Origin: an uncultured Brachybacterium sp.
GTDB lineage: Bacteria > Actinomycetota > Actinomycetes > Actinomycetales > Dermabacteraceae
DNA length: 64,000 nucleotides
Direction: 5' to 3'
Assembly (NCBI RefSeq): GCF_947500705.1
Contig: NZ_CANMSY010000009.1
Coordinates: 83,639-147,638 of the forward strand
A program made the position numbers and the translations under genes. Below, piece by piece: positions 45,439-55,245 of this stretch. Under the pieces are notes generated by a model, which was not told the origin of the DNA, did no database searches, and was given only the letters and a program-made list of their open reading frames with translations. How positions within the stretch are numbered: the first letter of the stretch is position 1; each line of letters begins with the position of its first letter.

Positions 45439-47676
45439 TCACGCCTCCAGGGCGAGGGCCAGCGGCAGCACCGGCCCGGACCCGGCACGTCGCAGCGCGC
45501 GGGCGGCGATGGTGATCGTCCAGCGCGAGGAGATGGTGTCGTCCACCAGCAGCAGCGGAGCACCGTCCTGCTCCTCGAGCCGCCGCTGCAGGTCCTCGGT
45601 CACCACGAAGCGGTCCCAGAGATCGGCGAGCCGGAAGGCGCTGTTCCCGCCTGCGCGCAGGGGCTCGGCACCGGGGGCCAGTCCGAGCTGCCCGAGGTCC
45701 GTGAGCCGGCCCACCGACGCGATGCCGGCGGCGAGGGAGCCCACCAGGTGCGGGCGGGTCAGCGACGGGATCGCGACCACGGCCGCCGGGCGCTGCTCCC
45801 AGTCCCAGGCGGCGAGCACCTCGACGATCCGACGACCCAGGGCGTCCGGCACCTCGGAGTCCACCGCGCGGCCCTCCTCGTCGGTGCGCAGCACCAGACG
45901 CAGCAGCCCCGCCCAGCCGAGGTCGGAGGAACGTGCCAGTGCCCGCCCCTCCTCGGCGCGCTGGCTCACCGGGATGTTCCCGCGCGGAGTCCGGCCGCTC
46001 TCGTCGGTCACACCCAACCGGTCCAGCCCCTGGGGCCATTGCGCACGCGGCGCCACCGGCACCCCGACCCGCTCGAGCAGCGCCGAGACCTGCTCCGCGG
46101 CGCTGCCCTTCCCGGTCGAGGCGACACCCGAGCCGGTTCCCGGCGCCGGATACCAGGGGCCGGCGCACACATCGCAGCGACCGCAGGGGGCCGCGGTGTC
46201 GTCATCGAGCTGCCGGGCGAGGAAGAGCATCCGGCACTGCTGCGGATCACCGCTCTCCAGCCGTTCGTACTCGAGCATCGCCTGCTGCTCCTCGCGCCGA
46301 GCCCTGGCGACCTTCTCGTAGCGCGGCCCGTCGTAGGCCCAAGGCGTCCCGGTCGCGATCCAGCCGCCCTTGACGTTCTGCACCGCCCCGTCGACCGCGA
46401 GCACCTTCAGCAGCAGCTCGAGCGCGGTGCGGCGCACGTCCACCCGTGCCTCCAGAGCCGGAGTGGACAGCGGCCGCTCGGAGGAGGCCAGGGCGCTGAG
46501 CACCGCGCTCGCGCTCTCCTGCGAGGGCATCGACGCGGTCGCGAAGTACTCCCAGATCGCACGGTCCTCCCGGCCGGGCAGGAGCAGCACGTCCGCGGTC
46601 TCGGTGGCGCGACCGGCTCGGCCCACCTGCTGGTAATAGGCGACAGGAGAGCTCGGTGCACCGAGGTGGACCACGAACCCCAGATCCGGCTTGTCGAACC
46701 CCATCCCCAGCGCGCTGGTCGCCGCGAGCGCCTTGACCTCGTTGTCCTTCAGCGCGCGTTCCAGCTCGGCCCGCTCCTCGGAATCGGTGCGGCCGGTGTA
46801 GGCGCGCACCCTGCGGTCCGGGCGGTCCAGCAGCTCGGCGAGATCCTCTGCCGCGGAGACCGTGAGGGTGTAGATGATGCCCGAGCCCGGCAGCTGGTCG
46901 AGATGCTCCACCAGGTAGGACAGGCGCGCCCGATCATCGTCGAGCGAGAGCGACCCCAGGCGCAGCGAGGCGCGGGTCAGCGGACCGCGCAGCGTGAGCA
47001 CCCCGCCCTCGGGGTCGGCGCCCAGCGGTCCCTGGACGCCGAGCTGCTCGGCGACATCTGCCACCACGCGCGAGTTCGCGGTCGCGGTGGTGGCGAGCAC
47101 GGGCACCTCGGGGCCGAGCTCGGCGACCAGATCCCGCAGCCGGCGGTAGTCGGGCCGGAAGTCGTGGCCCCAGTCGGAGATGCAATGTGCCTCGTCGATC
47201 ACCAGCAGCCCGCACCGCTCCACCAGGCGCGGCAGCTGCTCCTCCCGGAAACGGGGGTTGACCAGCCGTTCGGGGGAGACCAGCAGCACGTCGATCTCGT
47301 CGGCGGCCAGGGCCTGCTCGATCTCGGTCCACTCGGTGGGGTTCGCGGAGCTGATCGCCTCCGCCCGCACCCCGGCCCGCCGGGCCGCAGCGACCTGGTC
47401 GCGCATGAGCGCGATCAGCGGCGAGACGATCAGGGCCGGCCCGGCACCCCGGCGTCGTTGCAGGAGTGCGGACAGGAAGTACACCGCGGACTTGCCCCAA
47501 CCGGTGCGCTGGACCACGAGCACCCGGCGCTGATCCTCGACCAGCGCGGAGATCGCCTCGAACTGCCCCTCATGGAAGTCCGCGCCCGCGTGGCCGGTCA
47601 GCGCCTCGAGCGCTTCGCGTGCCTCCTCGCGGAGGGAGCGTGCAGGGGATGCGGGGGAGTCGATGCCGGCAGTCAT
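45439..47676 (-). CDS. RecQ-like DNA helicase fused to a phosphoribosyltransferase-like domain
   Basis: 745 residues. Superfamily 2 helicase: Q motif region (FHEGQFEAI), Walker A variant RTGWGKS (57-63), DEAH (161-164) followed by CISDWGHDFRP as in RecQ, motif VI QVGRAGRA, and a zinc-binding cysteine cluster (CRMLFLARQ ... CGRCDVC). Instead of a usual RQC-HRDC tail, the last ~150 residues look like a type I phosphoribosyltransferase, with a PRPP-loop-like DDTISSRWT at 712-720. Role presumably DNA repair; the purpose of the added domain is unknown. ATG 47676 follows CACACT by 6 nt (possible leaderless start); an in-frame GTG at 47700 exists. Confidence 0.88.
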   Translation of the reverse strand: MTAGIDSPASPARSLREEAREALEALTGHAGADFHEGQFEAISALVEDQRRVLVVQRTGWGKSAVYFLSALLQRRRGAGPALIVSPLIALMRDQVAAARRAGVRAEAISSANPTEWTEIEQALAADEIDVLLVSPERLVNPRFREEQLPRLVERCGLLVIDEAHCISDWGHDFRPDYRRLRDLVAELGPEVPVLATTATANSRVVADVAEQLGVQGPLGADPEGGVLTLRGPLTRASLRLGSLSLDDDRARLSYLVEHLDQLPGSGIIYTLTVSAAEDLAELLDRPDRRVRAYTGRTDSEERAELERALKDNEVKALAATSALGMGFDKPDLGFVVHLGAPSSPVAYYQQVGRAGRATETADVLLLPGREDRAIWEYFATASMPSQESASAVLSALASSERPLSTPALEARVDVRRTALELLLKVLAVDGAVQNVKGGWIATGTPWAYDGPRYEKVARARREEQQAMLEYERLESGDPQQCRMLFLARQLDDDTAAPCGRCDVCAGPWYPAPGTGSGVASTGKGSAAEQVSALLERVGVPVAPRAQWPQGLDRLGVTDESGRTPRGNIPVSQRAEEGRALARSSDLGWAGLLRLVLRTDEEGRAVDSEVPDALGRRIVEVLAAWDWEQRPAAVVAIPSLTRPHLVGSLAAGIASVGRLTDLGQLGLAPGAEPLRAGGNSAFRLADLWDRFVVTEDLQRRLEEQDGAPLLLVDDTISSRWTITIAARALRRAGSGPVLPLALALEA

Positions 47677-47750
47677 GGACTCAGTGTGACAAGTCCGCAC
47701 GACGGATGGGTCGCGGCGCTCCGCTGAGGAGCTGCGGCGCCGCGCCGGGG

Positions 47751-47969
47751 TCAGTCCTCCGAGGGACTCTGGGCGCTCTGCTCCTGCTCGAGGCGCCGCA
47801 GGCGCTCCGAGGTCGACTCGCCATCTCGCAGCGGATCCTCCTTGGTGGCCAGTGCGCGGCGCATCCGTGCTTCGAGCTCCTGGGCCTCGCGGAGCACGGG
47901 ATCGTCCGACCGCTGCTCGCCGTCCTCAGGATCATGGGCGTGGTAATCGATGTTCGGGTCGACGGACAT
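47751..47969 (-). CDS. Small charged hypothetical protein
   Basis: 72 residues, very hydrophilic, predicted helical with many Glu, Arg and Gln (VLREAQELEARMRRALATKED). No membrane segment, no cysteine, and no family recognised. GAAGGGA lies just upstream of ATG 47969, and codon usage is like neighbouring genes, supporting a real gene. It is upstream of the RecQ-like gene on the same strand, 74 nt away, with a GC-rich hairpin in the gap. Confidence 0.65.
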   Translation of the reverse strand: MSVDPNIDYHAHDPEDGEQRSDDPVLREAQELEARMRRALATKEDPLRDGESTSERLRRLEQEQSAQSPSED

Positions 47970-48107
47970 GTCGAGTTCCCTTCATGGTCGGTGGGGAAGC
48001 AGGAGTCTACCGAAGTGACGGGCGGCACCACGCTGTGACGCCGGCGGCGCTGTGTGTGAAGCCAGCGGCGCTGTGCGGGGAACCAGGCGGCTCCGCGACG
48101 GGATCGG

Positions 48108-48123
48108 TAGGCTCTGCCCGGTG
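48108..48123 (+). promoter_or_regulatory. -10 element for a leaderless GNAT transcript
   Basis: TAGGCT at 48108-48113 is followed after exactly 7 nt by the GTG start at 48121, the distance expected when transcription begins at the start codon. There is no Shine-Dalgarno. The -35 is not recognisable. Confidence 0.5.
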
Positions 48124-48945
48124 ACCCGACGCTCCCGCTCCCTCTCCCAGGCTCCGACCCTCCGCCCGCTCACGGGCTCCCGACTCGGTGAGGCGCTCAT
48201 CGCCGGCTGGAGGCCGCTGCAGCGGCTCGATGTCGACGGCTTCTCGCTGCTGCGTTCCCGAGGAGTCACCAAGCGTGCGCACAGCATCGTCGCGCTCGAT
48301 CCCGCGACCGCACCCGATGCCCTCACTGCTGCGTTGGAGCGCGTGGAGTCGCTGGTCACGATGGTGGGCGAGCAGACCGTCCACCGCATCATCGAAGGCG
48401 TCTCCCCGGAGGGACTGGATGACCTGCTCGCCGCGCGCGGGGACCAGAGCGTCGGCGCCAGCGAGATCCTGGAGCTGCCCCTGTCCGGGGTCCTGCCCCG
48501 GCCGCACCCCTCGGCCGTGATCGCCACCGGGGCCCTCGACGAGGACTGGTTCGAGGCCGCCTGGCGGCTGGCACCGCGCGAGGGCGAGAACTCCCGACAG
48601 ACGATGCACGACATCCTCGCCGGCACTCCCGCGGTCCAGGTGCGCCTCCCTGTCCCAGAGATCCCGGACGCCGCCGTGGGCCGCGCCGCCCTGGTCGAGG
48701 CGGGGAAGGAGACCGTCGGCGTGCTCAACATGATCGCGGTCGACCCCACGCAGCGACGCCGGGGCCTGGGCCGCGCCCTGTCCGGCACGCTCCTCGCCCT
48801 CGCCGCGGTCCAGGGTGCGAGCCGTGTCCTGCTCGAGGTCGAGTCCGACAACACCCCGGCTCGCACCCTGTACCGGGACCTCGGCTTCCGCCGGATCGGC
48901 GGCTATCACTACCGGGTGGGCCAGACTCCCCAGGACCCGTCCTAG
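48121..48945 (+). CDS. GNAT-family N-acetyltransferase
   Basis: 274 residues. The C-terminal half is a GNAT fold with the acetyl-CoA loop QRRRGLG (211-217), preceded by VGVLNMIAVDP and followed by the typical LEVESDNTPARTLYRDLGF. The N-terminal ~150 residues (TRRSRSLSQAPTLRPL...) look like a second, degenerate GNAT-like unit lacking the acetyl-CoA loop. Substrate unknown. Its TAG stop lies inside the -10 hexamer proposed for gatC. Confidence 0.88.
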   Translation: MTRRSRSLSQAPTLRPLTGSRLGEALIAGWRPLQRLDVDGFSLLRSRGVTKRAHSIVALDPATAPDALTAALERVESLVTMVGEQTVHRIIEGVSPEGLDDLLAARGDQSVGASEILELPLSGVLPRPHPSAVIATGALDEDWFEAAWRLAPREGENSRQTMHDILAGTPAVQVRLPVPEIPDAAVGRAALVEAGKETVGVLNMIAVDPTQRRRGLGRALSGTLLALAAVQGASRVLLEVESDNTPARTLYRDLGFRRIGGYHYRVGQTPQDPS

Positions 48946-48958
48946 AATGACCCACATG
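48943..48958 (+). promoter_or_regulatory. gatC promoter -10 overlapping the GNAT stop codon
   Basis: TAGAAT at 48943-48948 (5 of 6 matches to TATAAT) starts with the TAG stop of the GNAT gene. The gatC ATG at 48956 lies 7 nt downstream with no Shine-Dalgarno, so the transcript is probably leaderless. No clear -35. Confidence 0.6.
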
Positions 48959-49252
48959 CCTTCGATCGGACGAGATGACGTCGCACGCCTCGCCGACCTC
49001 GCACGGATCCAGCTCACCGATGAGGAGATCGACCGCTTCGCCGGCGAGTTCGACTCCATCATGGATGCTGTCGCCTCCGTGTCCGAGGTCGCCACCGAGG
49101 ATGTACCCGCGACGTCCCACCCCATTGCCATGACGAACGTCTTCCGTGAGGACGTCGTCGAGACCACCTTGACCCAGGAGCAGGCGCTCGCCGGCGCTCC
49201 TGAGGCGCAGGACGGCCGCTTCGCCGTCCCGCAGATCCTGGGCGAGGAGTGA
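48956..49252 (+). CDS. gatC: Glutamyl/aspartyl-tRNA amidotransferase subunit C
   Basis: Small stabilising subunit of the GatCAB amidotransferase. 98 residues; the N-terminal helices ([33 protein letters not shown]) and the C-terminal [10 protein letters not shown] are typical. ATG 48956 is favoured by its position after the -10 hexamer; ATG 48947 adds three residues. gatA begins 8 nt after the stop. Confidence 0.95.
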   Translation: MPSIGRDDVARLADLARIQLTDEEIDRFAGEFDSIMDAVASVSEVATEDVPATSHPIAMTNVFREDVVETTLTQEQALAGAPEAQDGRFAVPQILGEE

Positions 49253-49260
49253 CCCCACCG

Positions 49261-50781
49261 ATGACCCCCCAGAACCAGACCGACATCATCCGCCGCAGCG
49301 CCGCCGCCCAGGCCGCAGCGCTCACCGCCGGTGAGGTCTCCTCCGAGGAGCTCACCCGCGCCCACCTGGACCGCATCGCCGCCGTCGACGGCGACCTGAA
49401 CGCCTTCCTCCACGTCAACACCGAGGAGGCGCTCGCCGCCGCCCGCGAGGTCGACACCCGCCGCGCGGCCGGCGAGGAGCTGCACGCCCTGGCCGGTGTG
49501 CCCATCGCCGTCAAGGACGTCGTGGTCACCGAGGGCCAGCCCACCACCGCGGGCTCGAAGATCCTCGAGGGCTGGATCCCGCCCTACGACGCCACCCTGG
49601 TCACGAAGCTGCGGGCAGCCGGGCTTCCCCTGCTCGGCAAGACCAACATGGACGAGTTCGCGATGGGCTCCTCCACCGAGACCAGCGCCTACGGACCCAC
49701 CCGCAACCCCTGGGACCGCGACCGGATCCCCGGCGGCTCCGGCGGTGGCTCCGCCGCGGCAGTCGGCGCCTACGAGGCCCCGCTCGCGATCGGCACCGAC
49801 ACCGGCGGCTCGATCCGCCAGCCCGGCGCCGTCACCGGCACCGTGGGCGTCAAGCCCACCTACGGCTCCGTCTCCCGCTACGGGCTGATCGCCATGGCCA
49901 GCTCGCTGGACCAGGCCGGCCCCGTGACCCGCACCGTCGAGGACTCGGCGCTGCTGCACGAGCTGATCGCGGGCCATGACCCACATGACTCGACCTCCCT
50001 CAGCGACCCCGTCGGCCCCTTCGCCGCGGCCGCCCGCAGCAAGGACGTCAAAGGCCTGCGTGTCGGCGTCATCGAGGAGCTCGCGGGCGAGGGCTTCGCC
50101 CCCGAGGTCAGCGCACGCTTCACGGAGTCGCTCGACCAGCTCGAGCGCGCCGGCGCGGAGATCGTGCGGGTCTCCTGCCCGAACTTCCGCTACGCGCTGG
50201 GCGCCTACTACCTGATCATGCCCTCGGAGGCATCCTCCAACCTCGCGAAGTTCGACGGCATGCGCTTCGGCCTGCGCGTGGTCCCCGAGGACCACCCCAC
50301 CGCCGAGAACGTCATGAAGGCGACCCGCGGAGCCGGCTTCGGCGACGAGGTCAAGCGCCGCATCCTGCTGGGCACCTACGCCCTCTCGGCCGGCTACTTC
50401 GACGCCTACTACGGCAGCGCCCAGAAGGTGCGCACGCTCGTGCAGCGCGACTTCGCCGCCGCCTTCGAGCAGGTCGACGTGCTCGCCTCGCCGACCGCCC
50501 CGACGGTCGCCTTCCGCCTCGGCGAGCAGGTCGACGATCCCACCGCGATGTACATGAACGACATCGCCACCATCCCCGCCAACCTCGCCGGCGTCCCGGG
50601 CATCTCCCTGCCCAGCGGCCTCGCCGAGGACGGCCTGCCCGCCGGCATCCAGTTCCTCGCCCCGGCCCGCGCCGACGAGCGCCTGTACCGGGTGGGCGGC
50701 GCGCTGGAGGCCCTGCTCGAGGACTCCTGGGGCGGCCCCCTGCTGGCCAAGGCCCCCGAGCTCACCGGAGGAATGAACTGA
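49261..50781 (+). CDS. gatA: Glutamyl/aspartyl-tRNA amidotransferase subunit A
   Basis: Amidase subunit that releases ammonia from glutamine for transamidation of misacylated Glu-tRNA(Gln) and/or Asp-tRNA(Asn). 506 residues. The Ser-cisSer-Lys triad is intact: Lys85 (IAVKDVV), cis-Ser160 (GGSGGG) and nucleophile Ser184 ([10 protein letters not shown]). ATG 49261 is preferred to GTG 49249, which overlaps the gatC stop region. The stop shares one base with the gatB ATG. Confidence 0.97.
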   Translation: MTPQNQTDIIRRSAAAQAAALTAGEVSSEELTRAHLDRIAAVDGDLNAFLHVNTEEALAAAREVDTRRAAGEELHALAGVPIAVKDVVVTEGQPTTAGSKILEGWIPPYDATLVTKLRAAGLPLLGKTNMDEFAMGSSTETSAYGPTRNPWDRDRIPGGSGGGSAAAVGAYEAPLAIGTDTGGSIRQPGAVTGTVGVKPTYGSVSRYGLIAMASSLDQAGPVTRTVEDSALLHELIAGHDPHDSTSLSDPVGPFAAAARSKDVKGLRVGVIEELAGEGFAPEVSARFTESLDQLERAGAEIVRVSCPNFRYALGAYYLIMPSEASSNLAKFDGMRFGLRVVPEDHPTAENVMKATRGAGFGDEVKRRILLGTYALSAGYFDAYYGSAQKVRTLVQRDFAAAFEQVDVLASPTAPTVAFRLGEQVDDPTAMYMNDIATIPANLAGVPGISLPSGLAEDGLPAGIQFLAPARADERLYRVGGALEALLEDSWGGPLLAKAPELTGGMN

Positions 50782-52295
50782 TGAGCACTGCAGCCGATAT
50801 CGAACTCGTCGACTACGACGAGGCCATCGCACGCTTCGACCCCGTCCTCGGCATCGAGGTCCACGTCGAGCTGGGCACCGCCACCAAGATGTTCGACGGC
50901 GCGCCCAACATCTTCGCGGCGGAGCCCAACACGGCGATCACCCCGACGTCCCTCGGCCTGCCCGGCGCACTGCCGGTCGTGAACCACAGGGCCGTCGAGT
51001 ACGCGATCAAGATCGGTCTGGCGCTGAACTGCTCGATCGCCGAGACCTGCCGGTTCTCGCGCAAGCAGTACTTCTACCCGGACCTCACGAAGAACTTCCA
51101 GACCTCGCAGTACGACGAGCCCATCGCCTATGAGGGCTGGGTCGACATCGAGCTGGAGGACGGCGAGATCATCCGGGTGGAGATCGAGCGCGCCCACATG
51201 GAGGAGGACGCCGGCAAGAACACCCACGTCGGCGGCTCCACCGGGCGCATCCACGGCGCCACCCACTCACAGGTGGACTACAACCGCGCGGGCGTGCCGC
51301 TGGTCGAGATCGTCACCAAGCCGATCCCGAACACCAAGGGCCGCGCGCCCGAGGTCGCCGCCGCATACGTGCGCACCCTGCGCGACATCTTCCGCGCGCT
51401 GGACGTCTCCGAGGCGAAGATGGAGCGCGGCAATGTGCGCGCGGACATCAACGTGTCGCTGCGGGAGAACCCCGAGGCGGAGCTGGGCACCCGTACCGAG
51501 ACCAAGAACGTGAACTCCTTCCGCTCGATCGAGCGGACGGTCCGCTACGAGATCTCCCGCCAGGCGGGCGTGCTCGACGCGGGCCAGAAGGTCATCCAGG
51601 AGACCCGCCACTTCCACGAGGACACCGGCGGCACCTCCTCGGGCCGCCCGAAGTCCGACGCGGAGGACTACCGCTACTTCCCCGAGCCGGACCTGGTGCC
51701 CGTCGCCCCGAGCCGCGAATGGGTCGAGGAGATCCGCACCAGCCTGCCCGAGCTGCCGGCCGCCCGCCGGCGTCGCCTGCTCGGCGAATGGGGCTTCAGC
51801 GACCTCGAGATGCGGGACGTCCTCAACGCCGACGCCCTCGACCTCATCGAGGCGTCCGTCGCCGCCGGTGCGAGCGCCCCGAGCGCGCGCAAGTGGTGGA
51901 TGGGCGAGCTGGCCCGCATCGCGAAGGACCGGGATCTCGCCCTCCCCGATCTCGCGATCACTCCCGCCCAGGTCGCTGAGCTGCAGGGCCTGGTCGACGC
52001 CGGGAAGATCAACGACAAGATCGCCAAGCAGGTGCTCACCAAGGTCCTGGACGGCCAGGGAGACCCGGCCGCGATCGTCGAGCAGGACGGCCTCGCGGTG
52101 GTCTCCGACGATTCGGTGCTCACCGGCGCCGTGGACCAGGCGATCGCCGACAACCCGGACGTGGTCGCGAAGATCCGCAGCGGCAAGGTCCAGGCGATCG
52201 GCGCCCTGATCGGCCCGATCATGAAGGCCACCCGCGGTCAGGCCGACGCCGGTCGCGTGCGCGAGATCATCATGGAGAAGCTCGGCGTGAGCTGA
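50781..52295 (+). CDS. gatB: Aspartyl/glutamyl-tRNA amidotransferase subunit B
   Basis: Kinase/amidotransferase subunit that activates the carboxylate on misacylated tRNA and adds ammonia delivered from GatA. 504 residues. Family segments: [52 protein letters not shown], and the C-terminal YqeY-like helical domain. Starts at ATG 50781 sharing a base with gatA's stop. A hairpin at 52341-52374 ends the operon. Confidence 0.97.
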   Translation: MSTAADIELVDYDEAIARFDPVLGIEVHVELGTATKMFDGAPNIFAAEPNTAITPTSLGLPGALPVVNHRAVEYAIKIGLALNCSIAETCRFSRKQYFYPDLTKNFQTSQYDEPIAYEGWVDIELEDGEIIRVEIERAHMEEDAGKNTHVGGSTGRIHGATHSQVDYNRAGVPLVEIVTKPIPNTKGRAPEVAAAYVRTLRDIFRALDVSEAKMERGNVRADINVSLRENPEAELGTRTETKNVNSFRSIERTVRYEISRQAGVLDAGQKVIQETRHFHEDTGGTSSGRPKSDAEDYRYFPEPDLVPVAPSREWVEEIRTSLPELPAARRRRLLGEWGFSDLEMRDVLNADALDLIEASVAAGASAPSARKWWMGELARIAKDRDLALPDLAITPAQVAELQGLVDAGKINDKIAKQVLTKVLDGQGDPAAIVEQDGLAVVSDDSVLTGAVDQAIADNPDVVAKIRSGKVQAIGALIGPIMKATRGQADAGRVREIIMEKLGVS

Positions 52296-52340
52296 GCGCG
52301 GGTGTCGGGCTCGTCCCGCGCATTCGAGAAACCCTCGCCT

Positions 52341-52374
52341 CGGCGGGGCGACCACTGAGGTGGGCGCCCCGCCG
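52341..52374. terminator. Hairpin between gatB and the XRE regulator gene
   Basis: CGGCGGGGCG (52341-52350) pairs perfectly with CGCCCCGCCG (52365-52374); the enclosed ACCAC/GTGG can extend the stem. It separates convergent genes (gatB stop 52295, regulator stop 52427). Confidence 0.8.
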
Positions 52375-52426
52375 TCGTGCTGTGCGGGCAGGGCCGAGGG
52401 GGAGGCGGCCGTGATGCCGAGCATGC

Positions 52427-53257
52427 TCAGCTCTCCAGGAGCCGTACCGCCGCCGCGAGGGTGTCGCCCTCGGGCAGCGGGAGGTAGGAGACGACGTGAA
52501 GGTCCGGCGCGTCCTGGGGCACGATGTTGACCTGCTCGAACACGAGCCGACCCACGACGGGGTGCAGGAACTCGCGGCGTCGTGAGGCGAAGCGCTCCAC
52601 CTCGTGGACGTCCCATGCTCGCGAGAACTCCTCGCTCTCGGCTCGCAGATGACCCACCAGCCGGACGTGCTGGGGCCCGCCCGCCCGGCCGCCGGCCTCG
52701 GCACGGTACTCGGCGAGGAACTGCCGGCTGGTGCGCTCCCAGTCCGGCAGCATCGAGCGCACCCACGGATCGGTGAAGATGAACTGCAGCAGGTTCCGCT
52801 GGGTCGCCTCCGCCGCGCGGACCGCGGGGAACAGCCCCTCGTAGGCCCGGTTCCATGCGGCGATGTCCCAGTGCGGCGTGAGGGCGAAGGCCGGCGCAGG
52901 GTCCAGGGCGTCGAGCAGGTGCTGCACATGCGGTGGCACCGGGGCGGGCTCGGCGAGAACCGGGCGAGGGGGAGGGGCGAACCCGGCCAGACCCAGCACG
53001 TAGTCGTGCTCCGCCTCGGTCAGGCGCAGGTTCACGGCGACCGCGTCGATCACCTGGCGGGAGGGATTGATGTCCCGGCCCTGCTCGAGCCAGGTGTACC
53101 AGGTGACGCTCACCCCGGAGAAAAAGGCGATCTCCTCCCGGCGCAGGCCCTTGGTGCGCCCGCGGCCGACGGACGGCAGATCATAGTCGGCGCGCACGAC
53201 CTCGTTGCGGCGTCGGCGCAGGAACGTGCCGAGCTCGGCACGCGGTCCCTCGGTCAT
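52427..53257 (-). CDS. XRE-family regulator with MmyB-like ligand-binding domain
   Basis: 276 residues. N-terminal helix-turn-helix (LRREEIAFFSGVSVTWYTWLEQGRDI, followed by INPSRQVIDAVAVNLRL) and a C-terminal MmyB-like domain (WDIAAWNRAYEGLFP, LLQFIFTDPWVRSMLPDWE). This class is common in actinobacteria and usually regulates a neighbouring gene. GAGGAGG precedes ATG 53257; upstream in-frame ATGs lack such support. A perfect palindrome at 53318-53334 stands in its promoter, suggesting autoregulation. The divergent gene is ilvD. Confidence 0.92.
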   Translation of the reverse strand: MTEGPRAELGTFLRRRRNEVVRADYDLPSVGRGRTKGLRREEIAFFSGVSVTWYTWLEQGRDINPSRQVIDAVAVNLRLTEAEHDYVLGLAGFAPPPRPVLAEPAPVPPHVQHLLDALDPAPAFALTPHWDIAAWNRAYEGLFPAVRAAEATQRNLLQFIFTDPWVRSMLPDWERTSRQFLAEYRAEAGGRAGGPQHVRLVGHLRAESEEFSRAWDVHEVERFASRRREFLHPVVGRLVFEQVNIVPQDAPDLHVVSYLPLPEGDTLAAAVRLLES

Positions 53258-53306
53258 GCAGCCTCCTCGTCGGCGGGTCGTCATGCCGAGCTGTCCCATG
53301 GCGAAA

Positions 53307-53334
53307 ACTATCACTTGCACCACTAGTAGTGGTG
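53307..53334. promoter_or_regulatory. Palindromic operator and promoter between the XRE regulator and ilvD
   Basis: CACCACTA-G-TAGTGGTG (53318-53334) is a perfect 17-bp inverted repeat. On the minus strand a -10-like GATAGT (plus-strand 53307-53312) begins 5 bp from the palindrome, which would place the operator between -35 and -10 of the regulator promoter. ilvD starts 42 nt away on the other side, with TTGGTG (53340-53345) as a possible -35. Binding by the adjacent regulator is inferred. Confidence 0.65.
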
Positions 53335-53375
53335 GCGTCTTGGTGCCGGGACGCTCGGAGTGATCAGATGTCCCT

Positions 53376-55208
53376 ATGGTTCAGCTCCGCTCCCGCACCT
53401 CGACCCACGGCCGCAACATGGCCGGCGCCCGCGCCCTGTGGCGCGCCACCGGCATGAAGAGCGGCGACTTCGGCAAACCGATCATCGCGATCGCGAACTC
53501 CTACACCCAGTTCGTGCCGGGTCACGTCCACCTCAAGAACATGGGGGACCTGGTCGCCGGGGCGATCGAGGAGGCCGGCGGCGTCTCCAAGGAGTTCAAC
53601 ACCATCGCCGTGGACGACGGCATCGCCATGGGCCACGGCGGCATGCTCTACTCGCTGCCCAGCCGCGACCTCATCGCCGACTCCATCGAGTACATGGTCA
53701 ACGCCCACACGGCCGACGCCCTGGTGTGCATCTCCAACTGCGACAAGATCACCCCGGGTCACATGATGGCCGCGATGCGGCTGAACATCCCCGTCGTCTT
53801 CGTCTCGGGCGGCCCCTCGGAGTCCGGCAAGCCGATCGAGGGCGTCACCGAGCACCGCATCGACCTGGTCGACGCGATGTCGCTGTCCGCCGACGATTCC
53901 ATCACCGACGCGCAGCTGGCCGAGGTGGAGGAGAACGCCTGTCCCACCTGCGGCTCATGCTCCGGCATGTTCACCGCGAACTCGATGAACTGCCTCACCG
54001 AGGTGCTCGGCCTGTCCCTGCCCGGCAATGGCACCACCCTCGCCACCCACGCCTTCCGCAAGGAGCTCTTCCTCGAGGCGGGGCGGAAGGTCGTCGAGCT
54101 CTCGAAGCGCTATTACGAGGACGGCGACGAGTCGGTGCTGCCGCGCTCGATCGCCACCAAGGCCGCGTTCTCCAACGCCATGGCGATGGACGTCGCGATG
54201 GGCGGCTCGACCAATACCATCCTGCACATCCTCGCCGTTGCGATCGAGGGCGGCATCGACTTCACCCTGGATGACATCGACCGCATCTCGCGCCTGGTGC
54301 CCACGCTGTCCAAGGTCGCCCCCAACGGCACCGCGCATGTGGAGGACGTCCACCGGGCCGGTGGCATCCCCGCGATCCTCGGCGAGCTGGATCGCGCCGG
54401 TCTGCTGGACCACAGCATCCACACCGTCCACTCGCCGGACCTGGCCAGCTGGCTCGCGGAGTGGGACATCCGCGGCGGCACCGCCTCGAAGAAAGCGGAG
54501 GCGCTGTTCCATGCCGCCCCCGGCGGGGTCCGCACCACCCAGGCCTTCTCGACCACGAACACCTGGGACGAGCTGGACACCGACGGCGAGAACGGCGTGG
54601 TCCGCTCGGTGCCGCACGCCTACACCAAGGACGGCGGCCTCGCGGTGCTCAAGGGCAACCTCGCCCGGGACGGTGCGGTGTTCAAGACCGCCGGCATCAC
54701 CGAGGACCTCTTCCACTTCGAGGGCACGGCGGTGGTCTGCGACTCCCAGGAGATCGCGGTCCAGAAGATCCTCGACAAGACGGTCAAGGCCGGCGACGTC
54801 GTGGTGATCCGCTATGAGGGCCCGCAGGGCGGCCCCGGCATGCAGGAGATGCTCTACCCGACGTCCTTCCTCAAGGGGCGGGGCCTGGGCAAGACCTGCG
54901 CCCTGATCACCGACGGCCGCTTCTCCGGCGGCACCAGCGGCGTCTCCATCGGCCACATCTCGCCGGAGGCGGCTGAGGGCGGTCTGATCGGTCTCATCGA
55001 GGATGGCGACAAGATCATCATCGATGTGGACAAGCGCCTGCTCGAGCTCGACGTCCCCGAGGACGAACTGGCGCGACGCCGCGCGGCGAAGGGCCCGCTC
55101 CCGTGGCGTCCCGAGAACCGCGATCGCAAGGTCTCCCAGGCGCTCAAGGTCTACGCGCACCTGGTGCGCTCGGCGACCTACGGCGCGACTCGTCGGCCCC
55201 TGGACTGA
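53376..55208 (+). CDS. ilvD: Dihydroxy-acid dehydratase, E. coli-like cluster type
   Basis: Fe-S dehydratase giving 2-keto acids for valine, leucine and isoleucine. 610 residues. Cluster cysteines Cys122 (SNCDKITPG) and Cys195 (CPTCGSCSG) are present. The third cysteine of the oxygen-stable [2Fe-2S] enzymes (the 'TPCN' position) is replaced by [10 protein letters not shown] (41-50) as in the E. coli enzyme, suggesting an oxygen-labile [4Fe-4S] form. ATG 53376 has no Shine-Dalgarno; a weak -10-like TCAGAT ends 6 nt before it. It is separate from ilvBNC and lies divergent to the XRE regulator. Confidence 0.96.
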   Translation: MVQLRSRTSTHGRNMAGARALWRATGMKSGDFGKPIIAIANSYTQFVPGHVHLKNMGDLVAGAIEEAGGVSKEFNTIAVDDGIAMGHGGMLYSLPSRDLIADSIEYMVNAHTADALVCISNCDKITPGHMMAAMRLNIPVVFVSGGPSESGKPIEGVTEHRIDLVDAMSLSADDSITDAQLAEVEENACPTCGSCSGMFTANSMNCLTEVLGLSLPGNGTTLATHAFRKELFLEAGRKVVELSKRYYEDGDESVLPRSIATKAAFSNAMAMDVAMGGSTNTILHILAVAIEGGIDFTLDDIDRISRLVPTLSKVAPNGTAHVEDVHRAGGIPAILGELDRAGLLDHSIHTVHSPDLASWLAEWDIRGGTASKKAEALFHAAPGGVRTTQAFSTTNTWDELDTDGENGVVRSVPHAYTKDGGLAVLKGNLARDGAVFKTAGITEDLFHFEGTAVVCDSQEIAVQKILDKTVKAGDVVVIRYEGPQGGPGMQEMLYPTSFLKGRGLGKTCALITDGRFSGGTSGVSIGHISPEAAEGGLIGLIEDGDKIIIDVDKRLLELDVPEDELARRRAAKGPLPWRPENRDRKVSQALKVYAHLVRSATYGATRRPLD

Positions 55209-55245
55209 GCCGACCCGGCCGCCCTCCGCTCCGACCCTCCCCGTT

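Noticed and set aside
48007-50832. 941-codon open frame on the minus strand opposite the GNAT gene and gatCA
   Set aside because: Antisense to genes with intact motifs; composition typical of GC shadow frames.
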